From contig JACMMR010000005.1 of assembly GCA_014378965.1 (NCBI GenBank), positions 1 to 30,285 on the forward strand: a DNA stretch of 30,285 nucleotides, in the 5' to 3' direction. This document shows, piece by piece, positions 8,064 through 14,709 of this stretch. The DNA is from Candidatus Parcubacteria bacterium. Lineage in GTDB: Bacteria > Patescibacteriota > Minisyncoccia > Phycocordibacterales > CAIZLB01. The first letter of the stretch is position 1. Each line of letters opens with the position of its first letter. A program made the position numbers and the translations under genes. The notes beneath the pieces are model-generated. The model did no database searches and was not told the origin of the DNA. It saw only the letters and a program-made list of their open reading frames with translations.

Positions 8064-8102
8064 GTTATGGTAGTGTCTTACGAATAATATCGATACCATA
8101 AC
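8064..8102. repeat. 9-bp inverted repeat with 21-nt spacer
   Basis: GTTATGGTA at 8064-8072 and TACCATAAC at 8094-8102 are perfect complements. It lies about 40 nt past the end of the GlsB-like gene. It could be a 3' structure of that mRNA or a protein-binding site; neither is shown. Confidence 0.45.
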
Positions 8103-8143
8103 TAACTATATATACGCGATGTGAGATAATTTTATTACACCTA

Positions 8144-8395
8144 CTATAATCTTTTTAAAGATCGTACTATTCCTATAAGTACAACAGCACCTATGAGGGC
8201 TACGAAAAAGCTATATAAGTTAAATCCTGTTGTGCCCGTTTCTCCAAAAAGATTCATAATATAACCACCTATAACTGCACCAATTATACCGACGACTATA
8301 TTTAATAGTGCTCCTTGTTGTGCATCTGTTTTCATAATAATTGAAGCAATCCAGCCAACAAGTGCTCCAAAAATTATCCATAGTATTATTCCCAT
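8144..8395 (-). CDS. GlsB/YeaQ/YmgE family small membrane protein
   Basis: An 83-residue protein with three transmembrane helices: MGIILWIIFGALVGWIASIIM (1-21), GALLNIVVGIIGAVIGGYIM (28-47) and LYSFFVALIGAVVLIGIVR (60-78). The 'GlvGWiAs.i.k...QG.l.NivvGi.GA.iGG' pattern is diagnostic of this family, often labelled transglycosylase-associated protein although enzyme activity has not been shown. In other bacteria it belongs to general stress responses. It is a single gene, ending in TAG, with the arginine/lysine-rich tail RSLKRL in the cytoplasm. No TATAAT-N6 box precedes it; the upstream sequence is simply A/T-rich. Confidence 0.9.
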   Translation of the reverse strand: MGIILWIIFGALVGWIASIIMKTDAQQGALLNIVVGIIGAVIGGYIMNLFGETGTTGFNLYSFFVALIGAVVLIGIVRSLKRL

Positions 8396-8610
8396 ATATT
8401 TATTTTTTTAAATTAATTTATAATTATAAGACCATGTTATGTAACAAGTCTTGGTATATTAGACGTTTCGAGCTGGGGTATTCTTACAAGGTAAAAATAA
8501 ATATAGCTTACTCATTTACAAAAAATAACAGGTCTTTTAATTAATGTATAAAAATATGAGTAAAACTGATTTTAAAAGACACCCCCTTGCTTCAAAGACA
8601 AGCTATTTTC

Positions 8611-8638
8611 TTTGCAAATTTAAAATATGTGATATACT
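8611..8638 (+). promoter_or_regulatory. Promoter of the fasciclin gene with extended -10
   Basis: TGATATACT gives an extended -10 (TATACT, 8633-8638). TTTGCA at 8611-8616 is a possible -35 at 16 nt spacing. Confidence 0.55.
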
Positions 8639-8642
8639 TAAG

Positions 8643-8662
8643 TAACTTAACTATTTAAGTTA
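8643..8662. promoter_or_regulatory. Perfect palindrome over the predicted transcription start (operator candidate)
   Basis: TAACTTAA-CTAT-TTAAGTTA, an 8+4+8 perfect inverted repeat starting 4 nt after the -10 box, so it covers the transcription start. Its size and AT-rich arms suit a dimeric winged-helix repressor. The MarR-family gene at 9957 is an obvious candidate but the link is inference. Confidence 0.5.
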
Positions 8663-8714
8663 AGTTATTAAAAGGTAATATATTATTAATTTAATTTAAA
8701 AATAAAACAAATAT

Positions 8715-9368
8715 ATGGATAAAACATCAAATGCAGGAACAATTACAACTATTGTTATAATTGTATTAGTAATAATCGGAGTTGTGGTATATATGAAATC
8801 AGACAATAATACAATGAAAGACAATAACACAGTGAAAGACAATACTATGATGAATAATAATGACAAAATGATGACTACTGAGGATACTAAAAATATGACA
8901 GTGACAGAGGATGGGGTAATGGTCGGAGGTGCTATGATGGTTAAAAGTAAAGATATTGTAGATAATGCAATTAATGCAACTAATGTTACAACACTAGTTG
9001 CAGCAGTAAAAGCTGCTGGACTCGTAGAGACATTAAAGGGGGCAGGACCTTTTACAGTATTTGCTCCAACAAACGCGGCTTTTGCAAAATTGCCAGCTAA
9101 GACAGTTGAGACTCTACTTAAACCAGAAAACAAAGCAACTCTTGTAAAGATTTTGACATATCACGTTGTAGCTGGAAGATATACAGCGGCAGATTTAAAA
9201 GATGGTATGACTTTAAAATCAGTCGAAGGTGAAAATCTGATGATTAAGAAAGATACGTCTGGAAAGATTACTATTAATGGAACAGCTATGGTTGAAACTG
9301 CAGACGTTATTTCTTCAAACGGAGTAACATTTGTGATTGACACTGTTTTGATGCCAAAGATTAAATAG
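8715..9368 (+). CDS. Membrane-anchored fasciclin (FAS1) domain protein
   Basis: A 217-residue protein. A transmembrane anchor at about residues 9-27 (ITTIVIIVLVIIGVVVYMK) is followed by a low-complexity Asn/Asp/Met/Lys/Thr linker (about 28-65). One FAS1 domain fills about 77-215: DIVDNAINATNVTTLVAAVKAAGL, then the family-defining GPFTVFAPTNAAFAKLP, then LTYHVVAGRYTAADL and the closing NGVTFVIDTVLMP. FAS1 domains mediate adhesion; here it would face the outside. The Met-rich linker is notable beside the MsrB gene, which repairs oxidised Met. A hairpin follows the stop, so part of the transcription may end before msrB. Confidence 0.93.
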   Translation: MDKTSNAGTITTIVIIVLVIIGVVVYMKSDNNTMKDNNTVKDNTMMNNNDKMMTTEDTKNMTVTEDGVMVGGAMMVKSKDIVDNAINATNVTTLVAAVKAAGLVETLKGAGPFTVFAPTNAAFAKLPAKTVETLLKPENKATLVKILTYHVVAGRYTAADLKDGMTLKSVEGENLMIKKDTSGKITINGTAMVETADVISSNGVTFVIDTVLMPKIK

Positions 9369-9379
9369 TTTCTAAATAG

Positions 9380-9400
9380 AAAACACTTATATAGTGTTTT
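9380..9400 (+). terminator. Hairpin between fasciclin and msrB genes (weak terminator or attenuator)
   Basis: AAAACACT / TATAT / AGTGTTTT is a perfect 8-bp stem 11 nt past the fasciclin stop, with the T run inside the stem and only CGGTTTT after it. It could terminate in part and let some transcripts read into msrB. Confidence 0.55.
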
Positions 9401-9438
9401 CGGTTTTGGAAATTAACAAAAATAATTTAATAAAAAAT

Positions 9439-9954
9439 ATGAAATACATAATGAAAACACCAGTCTTGATCCTACTATTTATTATAATAGTTGTTTTGTT
9501 TATTGCTTATTTTAAAAGACAAGACCAAATCCGAGTTACCAAGCAAACCGAAAACTTAAAATCATTCAGTACTACTACTAAAGAAAATCTATTGACACCT
9601 GCGCAGTATAAGATTCTTAAAGAGGGAGGGACAGAAATACCGTTCACAAGTCCTTTATTACATGAGAAAAGAAAAGGGACGTATGTAACCGCTGATTGTA
9701 ATGAACCAGTATTTCGCAGTGAGCAAAAATTTGACTCAGGAACAGGGTGGCCAAGTTTTTATGCACCTATAAATAAAGAAGCAGTAATCGAAAAAATAGA
9801 CATTATGATTGGAATATCACGAACAGAAATCATCTCACCAATTTGTAAAAGTCATTTAGGTCACGTATTTAATGATGCACCTCAAACGCCGACTGGACTA
9901 CGATATTGTATAAACGGACTAGCTTTGATTTTTATACCTGATAAAATCCAATAA
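9439..9954 (+). CDS. msrB: Membrane-anchored peptide-methionine (R)-S-oxide reductase
   Basis: Reduces methionine-R-sulfoxide in proteins. From the ATG at 9439 it has 171 residues: an anchor at about 7-23 (VLILLFIIIVVLFIAYF), a linker, then the MsrB domain from LLTPAQYKILKEGGTEIPF. The signatures FDSGTGWPSF, HLGHVFNDAP and GLRYCINGLAL are intact, with the catalytic Cys in RYCIN. The anchor places the enzyme outside the membrane. Oddly, the two CxxC pairs that bind zinc in many MsrBs are each reduced to one Cys (YVTADCNEP and ISPICKSHLGH; the first Cys of each pair is T and S), and the resolving-Cys position before GWPSF is Thr. A GTG at 9394 would place unrelated residues before the anchor, so I reject it. 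The MarR gene follows after 2 nt. Confidence 0.93.
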   Translation: MKYIMKTPVLILLFIIIVVLFIAYFKRQDQIRVTKQTENLKSFSTTTKENLLTPAQYKILKEGGTEIPFTSPLLHEKRKGTYVTADCNEPVFRSEQKFDSGTGWPSFYAPINKEAVIEKIDIMIGISRTEIISPICKSHLGHVFNDAPQTPTGLRYCINGLALIFIPDKIQ

Positions 9955-9956
9955 TT

Positions 9957-10457
9957 ATGGGTACATTTCTTAAAAAAATAAAAGACACGATTCATAATCG
10001 TAAAACATATCGAGCTGGGCTTCTACAAGCCAAAGTATACCGTATATTGAAAGGATATAGTCAGGATAGGTTGATAAGTGAATATGGCTTATCAACTATC
10101 GACTGGGCGCTTTTAGGCTTGCTGAATGACAATCCTGTAGGCTTGAGGCCAAGTGTGATAGCTGATGCGTTGGGTGTTGAGCCTCCATTCATTACTGTTT
10201 TGATTACAAGGCTTATGACCCTTGGGCTTATTGATGTAAGGACTAAGAAAGATGATGGTAGGGTAAAAATATTCTTCTTGAATGCTGAAGGAAGTAAACT
10301 GGTACCCGAAGTCGAGAAATATTTAAGATCACAGATGAGTTTTCTTATAAAAGGAATAAATCCGAGAGATTTGATGGCGTATTCTTCAGTACTTGAGCAG
10401 ATTGTAGAAAATAGTAAGGAGTTGAAGTTCAAGAAGTTTACAGGGTTTAGGGATTAG
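9957..10457 (+). CDS. MarR-family winged-helix transcription regulator
   Basis: A 166-residue protein with a helical start (about 1-45), then a winged-helix core: LSTIDWALLGLLNDNP, LRPSVIADALGVEPPFITVLITRLMTLGLI (recognition helix about 72-95) and the wing VRTKKDDGRVKIFFLNAEG, followed by a long C-terminal helical pair for dimerisation. The 'D.R...I.LT..G' wing is the MarR hallmark. It contains no cysteine at all, so it is not a thiol-based OhrR-type sensor. It starts 2 nt after msrB, so both are on one mRNA, which suggests it controls this methionine-repair/adhesion cluster; the palindrome at 8643-8662 is a possible target. The inducer is unknown. Confidence 0.88.
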   Translation: MGTFLKKIKDTIHNRKTYRAGLLQAKVYRILKGYSQDRLISEYGLSTIDWALLGLLNDNPVGLRPSVIADALGVEPPFITVLITRLMTLGLIDVRTKKDDGRVKIFFLNAEGSKLVPEVEKYLRSQMSFLIKGINPRDLMAYSSVLEQIVENSKELKFKKFTGFRD

Positions 10458-10508
10458 GTTTAGGCTTGAATAACAAACTACACCACAGATTTTTATCTCA
10501 GTATTCTG

Positions 10509-10514
10509 TATAAT
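10509..10514 (+). promoter_or_regulatory. -10 box of the RhuM-like pseudogene
   Basis: TATAAT preceded by TG. It ends 7 nt before the ATG at 10522 and overlaps an in-frame ATG at 10513, so 10522 is the likelier original start. No convincing -35 is visible. Confidence 0.5.
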
Positions 10515-10521
10515 GGGACTT

Positions 10522-11113
10522 ATGGAAAATTTTATCCCACAAAAAAACTTTATACTCTACACATCAGATACAGGGGATGTTAGACTTGAAGTCTTTATTC
10601 AAGATGAGACTATTTGGCTTACTCAGAAAATGATGGCCGAGTTATTTGACATTGAAGTAAGTACTGTGGCATATCATATTCAAGAAATCTATAAGAGCCT
10701 TGAATTGCAAGAGATTCGAACTGTTCGAAAAATTCGAATAGTTCAAAAGGAAGGAAGTCGAGATGTTTCTCGAGAAATAGAATTTTACAACCTCGATATG
10801 GTTATATCTGTAGGATACCGAGTAAACTCAACTCGAGCTACTCAGTTTCGTATCTGGGCCACAAATATACTTCGAGAATATATAGTTAAGGGTTTTGTTA
10901 TGAATGATGACAGGTTAAAGCAAGGTGGAAAGATGTTCGGTAAAGACTATTTTAAAGAGCTCTTGGAAAGAGTAAGGTCTATACGTGCAAGTGAAAGCAG
11001 ATCATACAAAAGAAAAGATGGGTTTAGTAACATATGCAAATTCTCCATCGGGTAGGATATTGAAAAGTGATGTGATTATTGCTAAGAATTATTTCATTTC
11101 ATTTTATATTTGA
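10522..11113 (+). pseudogene. Decayed RhuM-family (virulence RhuM) gene with internal deletion and frameshift
   Basis: The first part, MENFIPQKNFILYTSDTGDVRLEVFIQDETIWLTQKMMAELF..., is a clear RhuM N-terminus with a helix-turn-helix (WLTQKMMAELFDIEVSTVAYHIQEIYKS) and the conserved FYNLDMVISVGYRVNSTRATQFRIWAT. It reads through KELLERVRSIRASE, then loses homology and stops at 11053-11055. In another frame, from 11018 to 11113, the text MGLVTYANSPSGRILKSDVIIAKNYF resumes. In intact RhuM proteins (about 330 residues) this belongs to the far C-terminus. So roughly the middle third has been deleted, with a frame change, and the very end is also lost. The remnant overlaps the convergent PNPOx-like gene by about 10 nt. 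RhuM genes travel with mobile DNA and restriction islands, so this is probably the scar of a past insertion. Confidence 0.8.
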
Positions 11114-11610
11114 ATATCTTCTAGTAAAGTATTTCTTTCAAGTTCTACTCTCTCATCTCTTAATATAAAACCATCCCCATCTCTCACTGGCATATTTATC
11201 CAAAGATTAGTAATTTTAGCTGACCACATTTTTTGAACACTTCCTGCTGAATAATAATCCAAATTAATTTTTTGTTGTCCCTCCTTTGTCCTAAAAGAGT
11301 TGGTGATCTCCAATCCAACTTCTAATTCATTTCCATCAAGTATATGGCCACCTTCGCATTTTATATAAACTCCGTCATTTTCCATCCTATCAAATAAAAC
11401 CGCAAATATCTGACCAGTCCTTAATATATTTTGAGAATGCAGCGTTTCGATATTTGAATCCCAATATATATGTTCAAGTTTTTCATCATATAAAAATTTA
11501 ATAGGACTGTTGTGAGGTGAGCCGTCTGCATTTGTGGTAGCAAGTGAAATATGTCTACTTGTATATATTAGTTCCTTCGCTTTATTCATTTTTATTTCTG
11601 GGATTTCCAT
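11104..11610 (-). CDS. Pyridoxamine 5'-phosphate oxidase-like (split-barrel flavin-binding) protein
   Basis: A 168-residue cytoplasmic protein of the PNPOx-like split-barrel fold. ISLATTNADGSPHNSPIKFLYDEKLEHIYWDS (about 23-54) is the typical opening of the barrel, and SQNILRTGQIFAVLFDRMENDGVYIKCEGGHIL continues it; the end (KITNLWINMPVRDGDGFILRDERVELE) closes it. Members bind FMN or F420, or use it for pyridoxine or nitro-compound chemistry; the actual substrate is unknown. I start at the ATG at 11610 instead of 11640 because TATAAT (11617-11622) lies 6 nt upstream of 11610, and the longer version (MIELSMYNMT) would precede the transcription start. It ends in TAA. Confidence 0.85.
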   Translation of the reverse strand: MEIPEIKMNKAKELIYTSRHISLATTNADGSPHNSPIKFLYDEKLEHIYWDSNIETLHSQNILRTGQIFAVLFDRMENDGVYIKCEGGHILDGNELEVGLEITNSFRTKEGQQKINLDYYSAGSVQKMWSAKITNLWINMPVRDGDGFILRDERVELERNTLLEDIQI

Positions 11611-11616
11611 AGTCAT

Positions 11617-11622
11617 ATTATA
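11617..11622 (-). promoter_or_regulatory. -10 box of the PNPOx-like gene
   Basis: TATAAT on the minus strand, 6 nt before the ATG at 11610; TG immediately precedes it. The spacing gives a leaderless transcript and sets the start codon. Confidence 0.55.
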
Positions 11623-11640
11623 CATAGAAAGTTCTATCAA

Positions 11641-11667
11641 GAAAAAGGCCGTCCCTTAACAGACGGC
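11641..11667 (-). terminator. Terminator of tRNA-Ser
   Basis: On the minus strand GCCGTC / TGTTAAGG / GACGGC followed by CTTTTTC, 13 nt past the tRNA-Ser 3' end. Confidence 0.8.
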
Positions 11668-11680
11668 AATTCTCAGCAAG

Positions 11681-11767
11681 CGGAGGAGGTGAGATTCGAA
11701 CTCACGGGACCCGTTAGAGCCCTCTTGTTTTCAAGACAAGCGCATTCGACCTCTCTGCCACTCCTCC
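11681..11767 (-). tRNA. tRNA-Ser (anticodon TGA)
   Basis: An 87-nt class II tRNA on the minus strand. The acceptor is GGAGGAG/CTCCTCC with G73, the serine discriminator. The anticodon arm is CTTGT-CTTGAAA-ACAAG with TGA in the loop, a long variable arm (GGGCTC...GGGTCCC) follows, and the T arm is GTGAG-TTCGAAT-CTCAC. It reads UCA and probably other UCN codons. CCA is not encoded. It is divergent from ruvX with 47 nt between. Confidence 0.95.
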
Positions 11768-11814
11768 ATAAAGTGTGTACGTCGATATACCTTTATGATA
11801 TTATCAGATTATCT

Positions 11815-12264
11815 ATGAAATATCTAGGGCTAGACTATGGAGCAAAAAAGATCGGCATTGCTATTAGCGATGATAGGGCATCACTGGCTTTTCCAAGAGA
11901 TATCATTATTAATGATAATGCACACATAGAGTACATTCAGCATCTTTGTGATCAAGAAGAAATCAAAGACATAGTGATTGGAAAATCTATCGATTTTGAT
12001 AAAAAAGATAATTCAATTGAAAAAAAAATAACTACTTTTATCAAAATTTTAAATGAAGAAAAAAAGTACACAATTCACAGAATTGATGAACGAATGACTA
12101 CTACTTTGATCACGGCTGAAACTCGACATTCATTTCAAAAAAAACAGACTCCAAAAAACTTTTCTAGAAATGCAAAAGCTGTTCGAATTAACACAAAAGA
12201 TGATGATGCGAAAGTTGCTGCATTAATTCTTCAAAATTTTCTCGATTCAAAATCAAAACTGTAG
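11815..12264 (+). CDS. ruvX: RuvX/YqgF-family putative Holliday junction resolvase
   Basis: A 149-residue RNase H-fold nuclease related to YqgF, which also takes part in 16S rRNA 5'-end processing in E. coli. The first strand LGLDYGAKKIGIAISD (about 4-19) carries the first catalytic Asp; IVIGKSID holds the next strand; HRIDERMTT contains the conserved D-E-R; DDDAKVAALILQNFLD ends with the last acidic residues of the site. An extra basic stretch (RHSFQKKQTPKNFSRNAKAVRINTK, about 103-127) lies before the final helix, where most family members have a shorter loop. I start at 11815; an in-frame extension to 11689 would run through the tRNA-Ser gene. Upstream AT-rich -10-like sequences (TATGAT 11794-11799, TATTAT 11799-11804) would give a leader of only a few nt. 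Confidence 0.88.
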   Translation: MKYLGLDYGAKKIGIAISDDRASLAFPRDIIINDNAHIEYIQHLCDQEEIKDIVIGKSIDFDKKDNSIEKKITTFIKILNEEKKYTIHRIDERMTTTLITAETRHSFQKKQTPKNFSRNAKAVRINTKDDDAKVAALILQNFLDSKSKL

Positions 12265-12270
12265 TATAAT
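12265..12270 (+). promoter_or_regulatory. -10 box of the CsaA-like gene
   Basis: TATAAT located directly after the ruvX stop codon, exactly 6 nt before the ATG at 12277. It implies a leaderless mRNA for the tRNA-binding protein and the pilus genes after it. Confidence 0.6.
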
Positions 12271-12276
12271 CACTAT

Positions 12277-12600
12277 ATGATTACATTTGATGAATTTAAA
12301 AAGATAGAAATGAAAGTAGGACAAATTATATCAGCTATACCAGTAGAAGGGTCTGAAAAATTACTAAAACTGGAAGTTGATTTTGGAGAAGATAAAACAA
12401 GAACAGTAGTTTCTGGTATTGCGGGACACGTTGAACTAAATGATTTTATCGGTAGTCAAAAAGTGTTTATCACAAACCTTGAACCAAGATCTATTATGGG
12501 TATAGAAAGTCAGGCTATGATTTTGGCAGGTAAAGATGGACAAGGTTTAGCATTGATTGTTCCAACACGAGAATTACCAATTGGCACATTATTATCATAG
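12277..12600 (+). CDS. Stand-alone tRNA-binding (EMAP II/CsaA-like) OB-fold protein
   Basis: A 107-residue protein that consists of only a tRNA-binding OB domain: FKKIEMKVGQIISAIPVEGSEKLLKLEVDFGEDKTRTVVSGIAGH, then GSQKVFITNLEPRSIMGIESQAMILAGKDG. The 'D.rVG.I..a..h..ad.Ll.l.vd.G...r.ivSGi' pattern is that of the MetRS C-terminal (beta) domain, Arc1p/EMAP II and the chaperone CsaA. In annotation it is often called methionine-tRNA ligase beta subunit. It probably binds tRNA as a dimer, and may assist MetRS in trans or act as a CsaA-type chaperone; sequence alone cannot separate these. It ends in TAG, 7 nt before pilM. Confidence 0.88.
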   Translation: MITFDEFKKIEMKVGQIISAIPVEGSEKLLKLEVDFGEDKTRTVVSGIAGHVELNDFIGSQKVFITNLEPRSIMGIESQAMILAGKDGQGLALIVPTRELPIGTLLS

Positions 12601-12607
12601 TATACAC

Positions 12608-13612
12608 ATGAGTACTTTTTTAAAAAAATTAATTAAATATCTTCCTGTACCAAAAATGATTAGATTTGATCATGCTGGTATTGATATTGGTATTGATCAT
12701 ATTAGATATATAAACTTTAAAAGTAAAAATGGACAACTATCTGTTGATAAATATGGTATTGAAACTTTAACAAAATCAGTTGATAAAAAAAGTCTATTAT
12801 CAGAAAATGCCAATGTTGTCGTGGCTTTAAAAAAGATTCAGAAAGAATGCAAATATAAATATGTTGAAGTTTCTTTACCAGAAGAATTATCATATATCTA
12901 CACTCAAGAAGTAGATGACGGTGACGTTTCAGCAATAAAAGGACAGATTGAATTTAAGATTGAGGAAAATGTACCACTAAAAGCAGATGAAGCAATTTTT
13001 GATTTTGTAGGTGTTCTCACATTAAAAAATAACAGAAGATTAATATCAGTTTCAGTTATTTCTAAAAAAGTGATTGAAGATTATACTGAAACATTTCAAA
13101 AATGTAATATGAAAGTGGTTTCATTTTTAATACAAAATCAAGCGTTGAGTAAATCATTAATAAAAACTAATGATACAAACGCATACTGCATTGTTGCCAT
13201 AGAAAAAAGATACATTGTAGTTTCTATTGTTTCTTCTGGAATTGTTTTATACACTTCTACAATTAATAAAACACTATTTGATGATAATTTAAATTTAGAG
13301 AGAAATGAAATCCTAGAGGAGGTAATAAAAGATATTTATAGAATAATAGTATTTTGGTTATCCTATATTGAAAATAATGAAACCTATGGATTGGAAAAAA
13401 TAAAATCTATCATTGTTAGTTCTACTCATTCAAATATCATAGAGTCAGAGTTTATAAACATGATGATTAACAAATTAGCAATACAAATAGATAAGCCAAA
13501 TGTATGGGCAAATGCTTTTGATCTCGATATTCAAATTCCACCAATCAATAAAATTAATTCTTATCAATACGCAACTGCAATTGGTTTAGCATTACCAAGA
13601 TTATTAAAATAA
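12608..13612 (+). CDS. pilM: Type IV pilus assembly protein PilM
   Basis: A 334-residue cytoplasmic protein with the actin-like ATPase fold of PilM/FtsA. It begins MSTFLKKLIKYLPVPKMIRFDHAGIDIGIDHIRYINFKSKNG; the GIDIGIDHIR segment is the phosphate-1 strand that opens PilM. Next are the EVSLPEELSYIYTQEV and VISKKVIEDYTETFQKCNMKVVSFLIQNQALSKSLI segments typical of the family, and an ending with IPPINKINSYQYATAIGLALPRLLK. PilM binds the short N-terminal tail of PilN and thereby links the cytoplasmic motor to the inner-membrane PilN-PilO pair. The PilN- and PilO-like genes follow directly (4-nt gap, then overlap), which supports the call. It starts 7 nt after the previous stop. Confidence 0.88.
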   Translation: MSTFLKKLIKYLPVPKMIRFDHAGIDIGIDHIRYINFKSKNGQLSVDKYGIETLTKSVDKKSLLSENANVVVALKKIQKECKYKYVEVSLPEELSYIYTQEVDDGDVSAIKGQIEFKIEENVPLKADEAIFDFVGVLTLKNNRRLISVSVISKKVIEDYTETFQKCNMKVVSFLIQNQALSKSLIKTNDTNAYCIVAIEKRYIVVSIVSSGIVLYTSTINKTLFDDNLNLERNEILEEVIKDIYRIIVFWLSYIENNETYGLEKIKSIIVSSTHSNIIESEFINMMINKLAIQIDKPNVWANAFDLDIQIPPINKINSYQYATAIGLALPRLLK

Positions 13613-13616
13613 ATAT

Positions 13617-14144
13617 ATGCTCTTCTTAATTACAAAAAAACAAAAAGATAAAATACTAGATGAATATCATGGAAATCTAATACAAATTTTTACTTTAAGT
13701 GTAGTGATATTGTTTATTATGTTTTTAATTTCTTTATTTCCATCATATCTAACTATGAAAGTTGATAGGCAAATACTCACAGATAAAATTGCACCATTCC
13801 AAACAGAATTAGATCTGTCCAAGGTTGATGGTGAAAAGAATAATACCGCGGGTATCAATAATGATATTTCTATCTTAAGTCTAAATCCAAAAAAAGATAC
13901 TATTGAAATTTATAGGGAAATAAAAGATATATATTTACAAACTCCGAATGTTCAAATTGTAAATATAAGTGTTGATAGTTTAGGAAAAAAAGTTACTGTA
14001 ACTGCCAATATAGATAATAAAAATACAGCAAATCTACTAGTTGATAAATTAAATTCTACTCGATATAAAGGTGCCGACTTACCGTACTCTGTCTTTAGTC
14101 AAAATAAAAACTTTATTTTTAGTCAAACATTATCCTATGAGTAA
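13617..14144 (+). CDS. pilN: PilN-like pilus assembly protein
   Basis: A 175-residue bitopic membrane protein. A short cytoplasmic tail (LFLITKKQKDKILDEYHGN) precedes one helix (about 22-42, FTLSVVILFIMFLISLFPSYL). The periplasm-side part has a helical region and then an alpha/beta domain (EIYREIKDIYLQTPNVQIVNISVDSLGKKVTVTANIDNKNTANLLVDKLNS) like the ferredoxin-like fold of PilN. The similarity is structural and positional rather than strong at sequence level. It sits between PilM and the PilO-like protein, and overlaps the next start by 8 nt. Confidence 0.75.
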   Translation: MLFLITKKQKDKILDEYHGNLIQIFTLSVVILFIMFLISLFPSYLTMKVDRQILTDKIAPFQTELDLSKVDGEKNNTAGINNDISILSLNPKKDTIEIYREIKDIYLQTPNVQIVNISVDSLGKKVTVTANIDNKNTANLLVDKLNSTRYKGADLPYSVFSQNKNFIFSQTLSYE

Positions 14145-14709
14145 TATAAAATTAAATTTAAATAAAAAAACTGTTAGTCTAATTATATTAATTATAGTTA
14201 TTTTAATACTTATTTATCCAGTATATTTTATCGATAATAAATTTAGAAATTATAAAACTGAAGTATTGGGGGACTACACCAAGTTAGCCGAGCTTCAAAG
14301 CGAAAAAAATATACTTTCTATGTACAATAAGATTTTATTAAAAGGGTCCAAAGAATCAATTCAAATTAAAGAGCATATTTTATCCAGTGATAGGAAAGAT
14401 GTACTTGGTTTAATAAATGAATTAGAAAACTACGTTAAAAAAGTTGGATTAACAGACAGTGGGTCTTCACCAATACAATCTGTTTCAACTCGTGAAAATA
14501 CTACTCTTACAAAATATAAAGCATCAGATTTGGTTATTAGTATAAAAGTTGCTGGAAGTGAAAAAAATATTGATAATTTTGTAAATTTACTCAACAATCT
14601 CCCAAAGATTTCATACATAGAAAAATTTGATGTACGATTTGACCAAGTAAACAATAAAAATAGTGCTACTATAATATTAGTAATGTTTCAAAAAAATGAA
14701 GTTAAATAA
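14137..14709 (+). CDS. pilO: PilO-like pilus assembly protein
   Basis: A 190-residue bitopic membrane protein: short basic start (NIKLNLNKK), one long helix (about 13-32, VSLIILIIVILILIYPVYFI), a helical/coiled segment (NKFRNYKTEVLGDYTKLAELQSEKNILSMYNKIL) and a C-terminal alpha/beta domain with KASDLVISIKVAGSEKNIDNFVNLLNNLPKISYIEKFDVRF, the 'l.v.v.G.y..l..Fl..l.nlpRi..i....' pattern of PilO. PilO pairs with PilN to form the alignment complex. It starts inside the last codons of the pilN-like gene and overlaps the next gene by 14 nt. Confidence 0.78.
   Translation: MSNIKLNLNKKTVSLIILIIVILILIYPVYFIDNKFRNYKTEVLGDYTKLAELQSEKNILSMYNKILLKGSKESIQIKEHILSSDRKDVLGLINELENYVKKVGLTDSGSSPIQSVSTRENTTLTKYKASDLVISIKVAGSEKNIDNFVNLLNNLPKISYIEKFDVRFDQVNNKNSATIILVMFQKNEVK

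Larger units (their letters stand above)
7841..8143. other. Non-coding stretch with hairpins between two convergent genes
   Basis: About 300 bases without a credible gene. Frames are short and carry no recognisable pattern. It holds a perfect terminator-like hairpin (7980-8004) and a 9-bp inverted repeat (8064-8102), listed separately. A GC-rich patch (GCCGCGGCGG, 7971-7980) stands out in otherwise AT-rich DNA. The terminator-like hairpin is not next to any gene end on its strand, so a small RNA transcribed from about 7850-7980 is possible. Confidence 0.5.
8396..8714. other. Intergenic region with promoter and operator of the fasciclin gene
   Basis: Divergent upstream region of the GlsB-like and fasciclin genes. 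The left 200 bases show no gene, repeat or strong hairpin. The right part holds a promoter (8611-8638) and a palindrome (8643-8662). The resulting leader of the fasciclin mRNA would be about 70 nt and very A/T-rich, unlike the leaderless genes elsewhere in the window. Confidence 0.55.

Noticed and set aside
9394..9438. GTG start for msrB
   Set aside because: The GTG lies inside a hairpin arm and adds residues before a basic, hydrophobic anchor that already begins well at 9439.
10440..10470. Telomere-like GGGTTTAGGG repeats
   Set aside because: Only two or three imperfect units at the end of the MarR gene, partly coding; a chance run.
11689..11814. N-terminal extension of RuvX
   Set aside because: It runs through the tRNA-Ser gene; the RNase H-fold strand begins right after the ATG at 11815.
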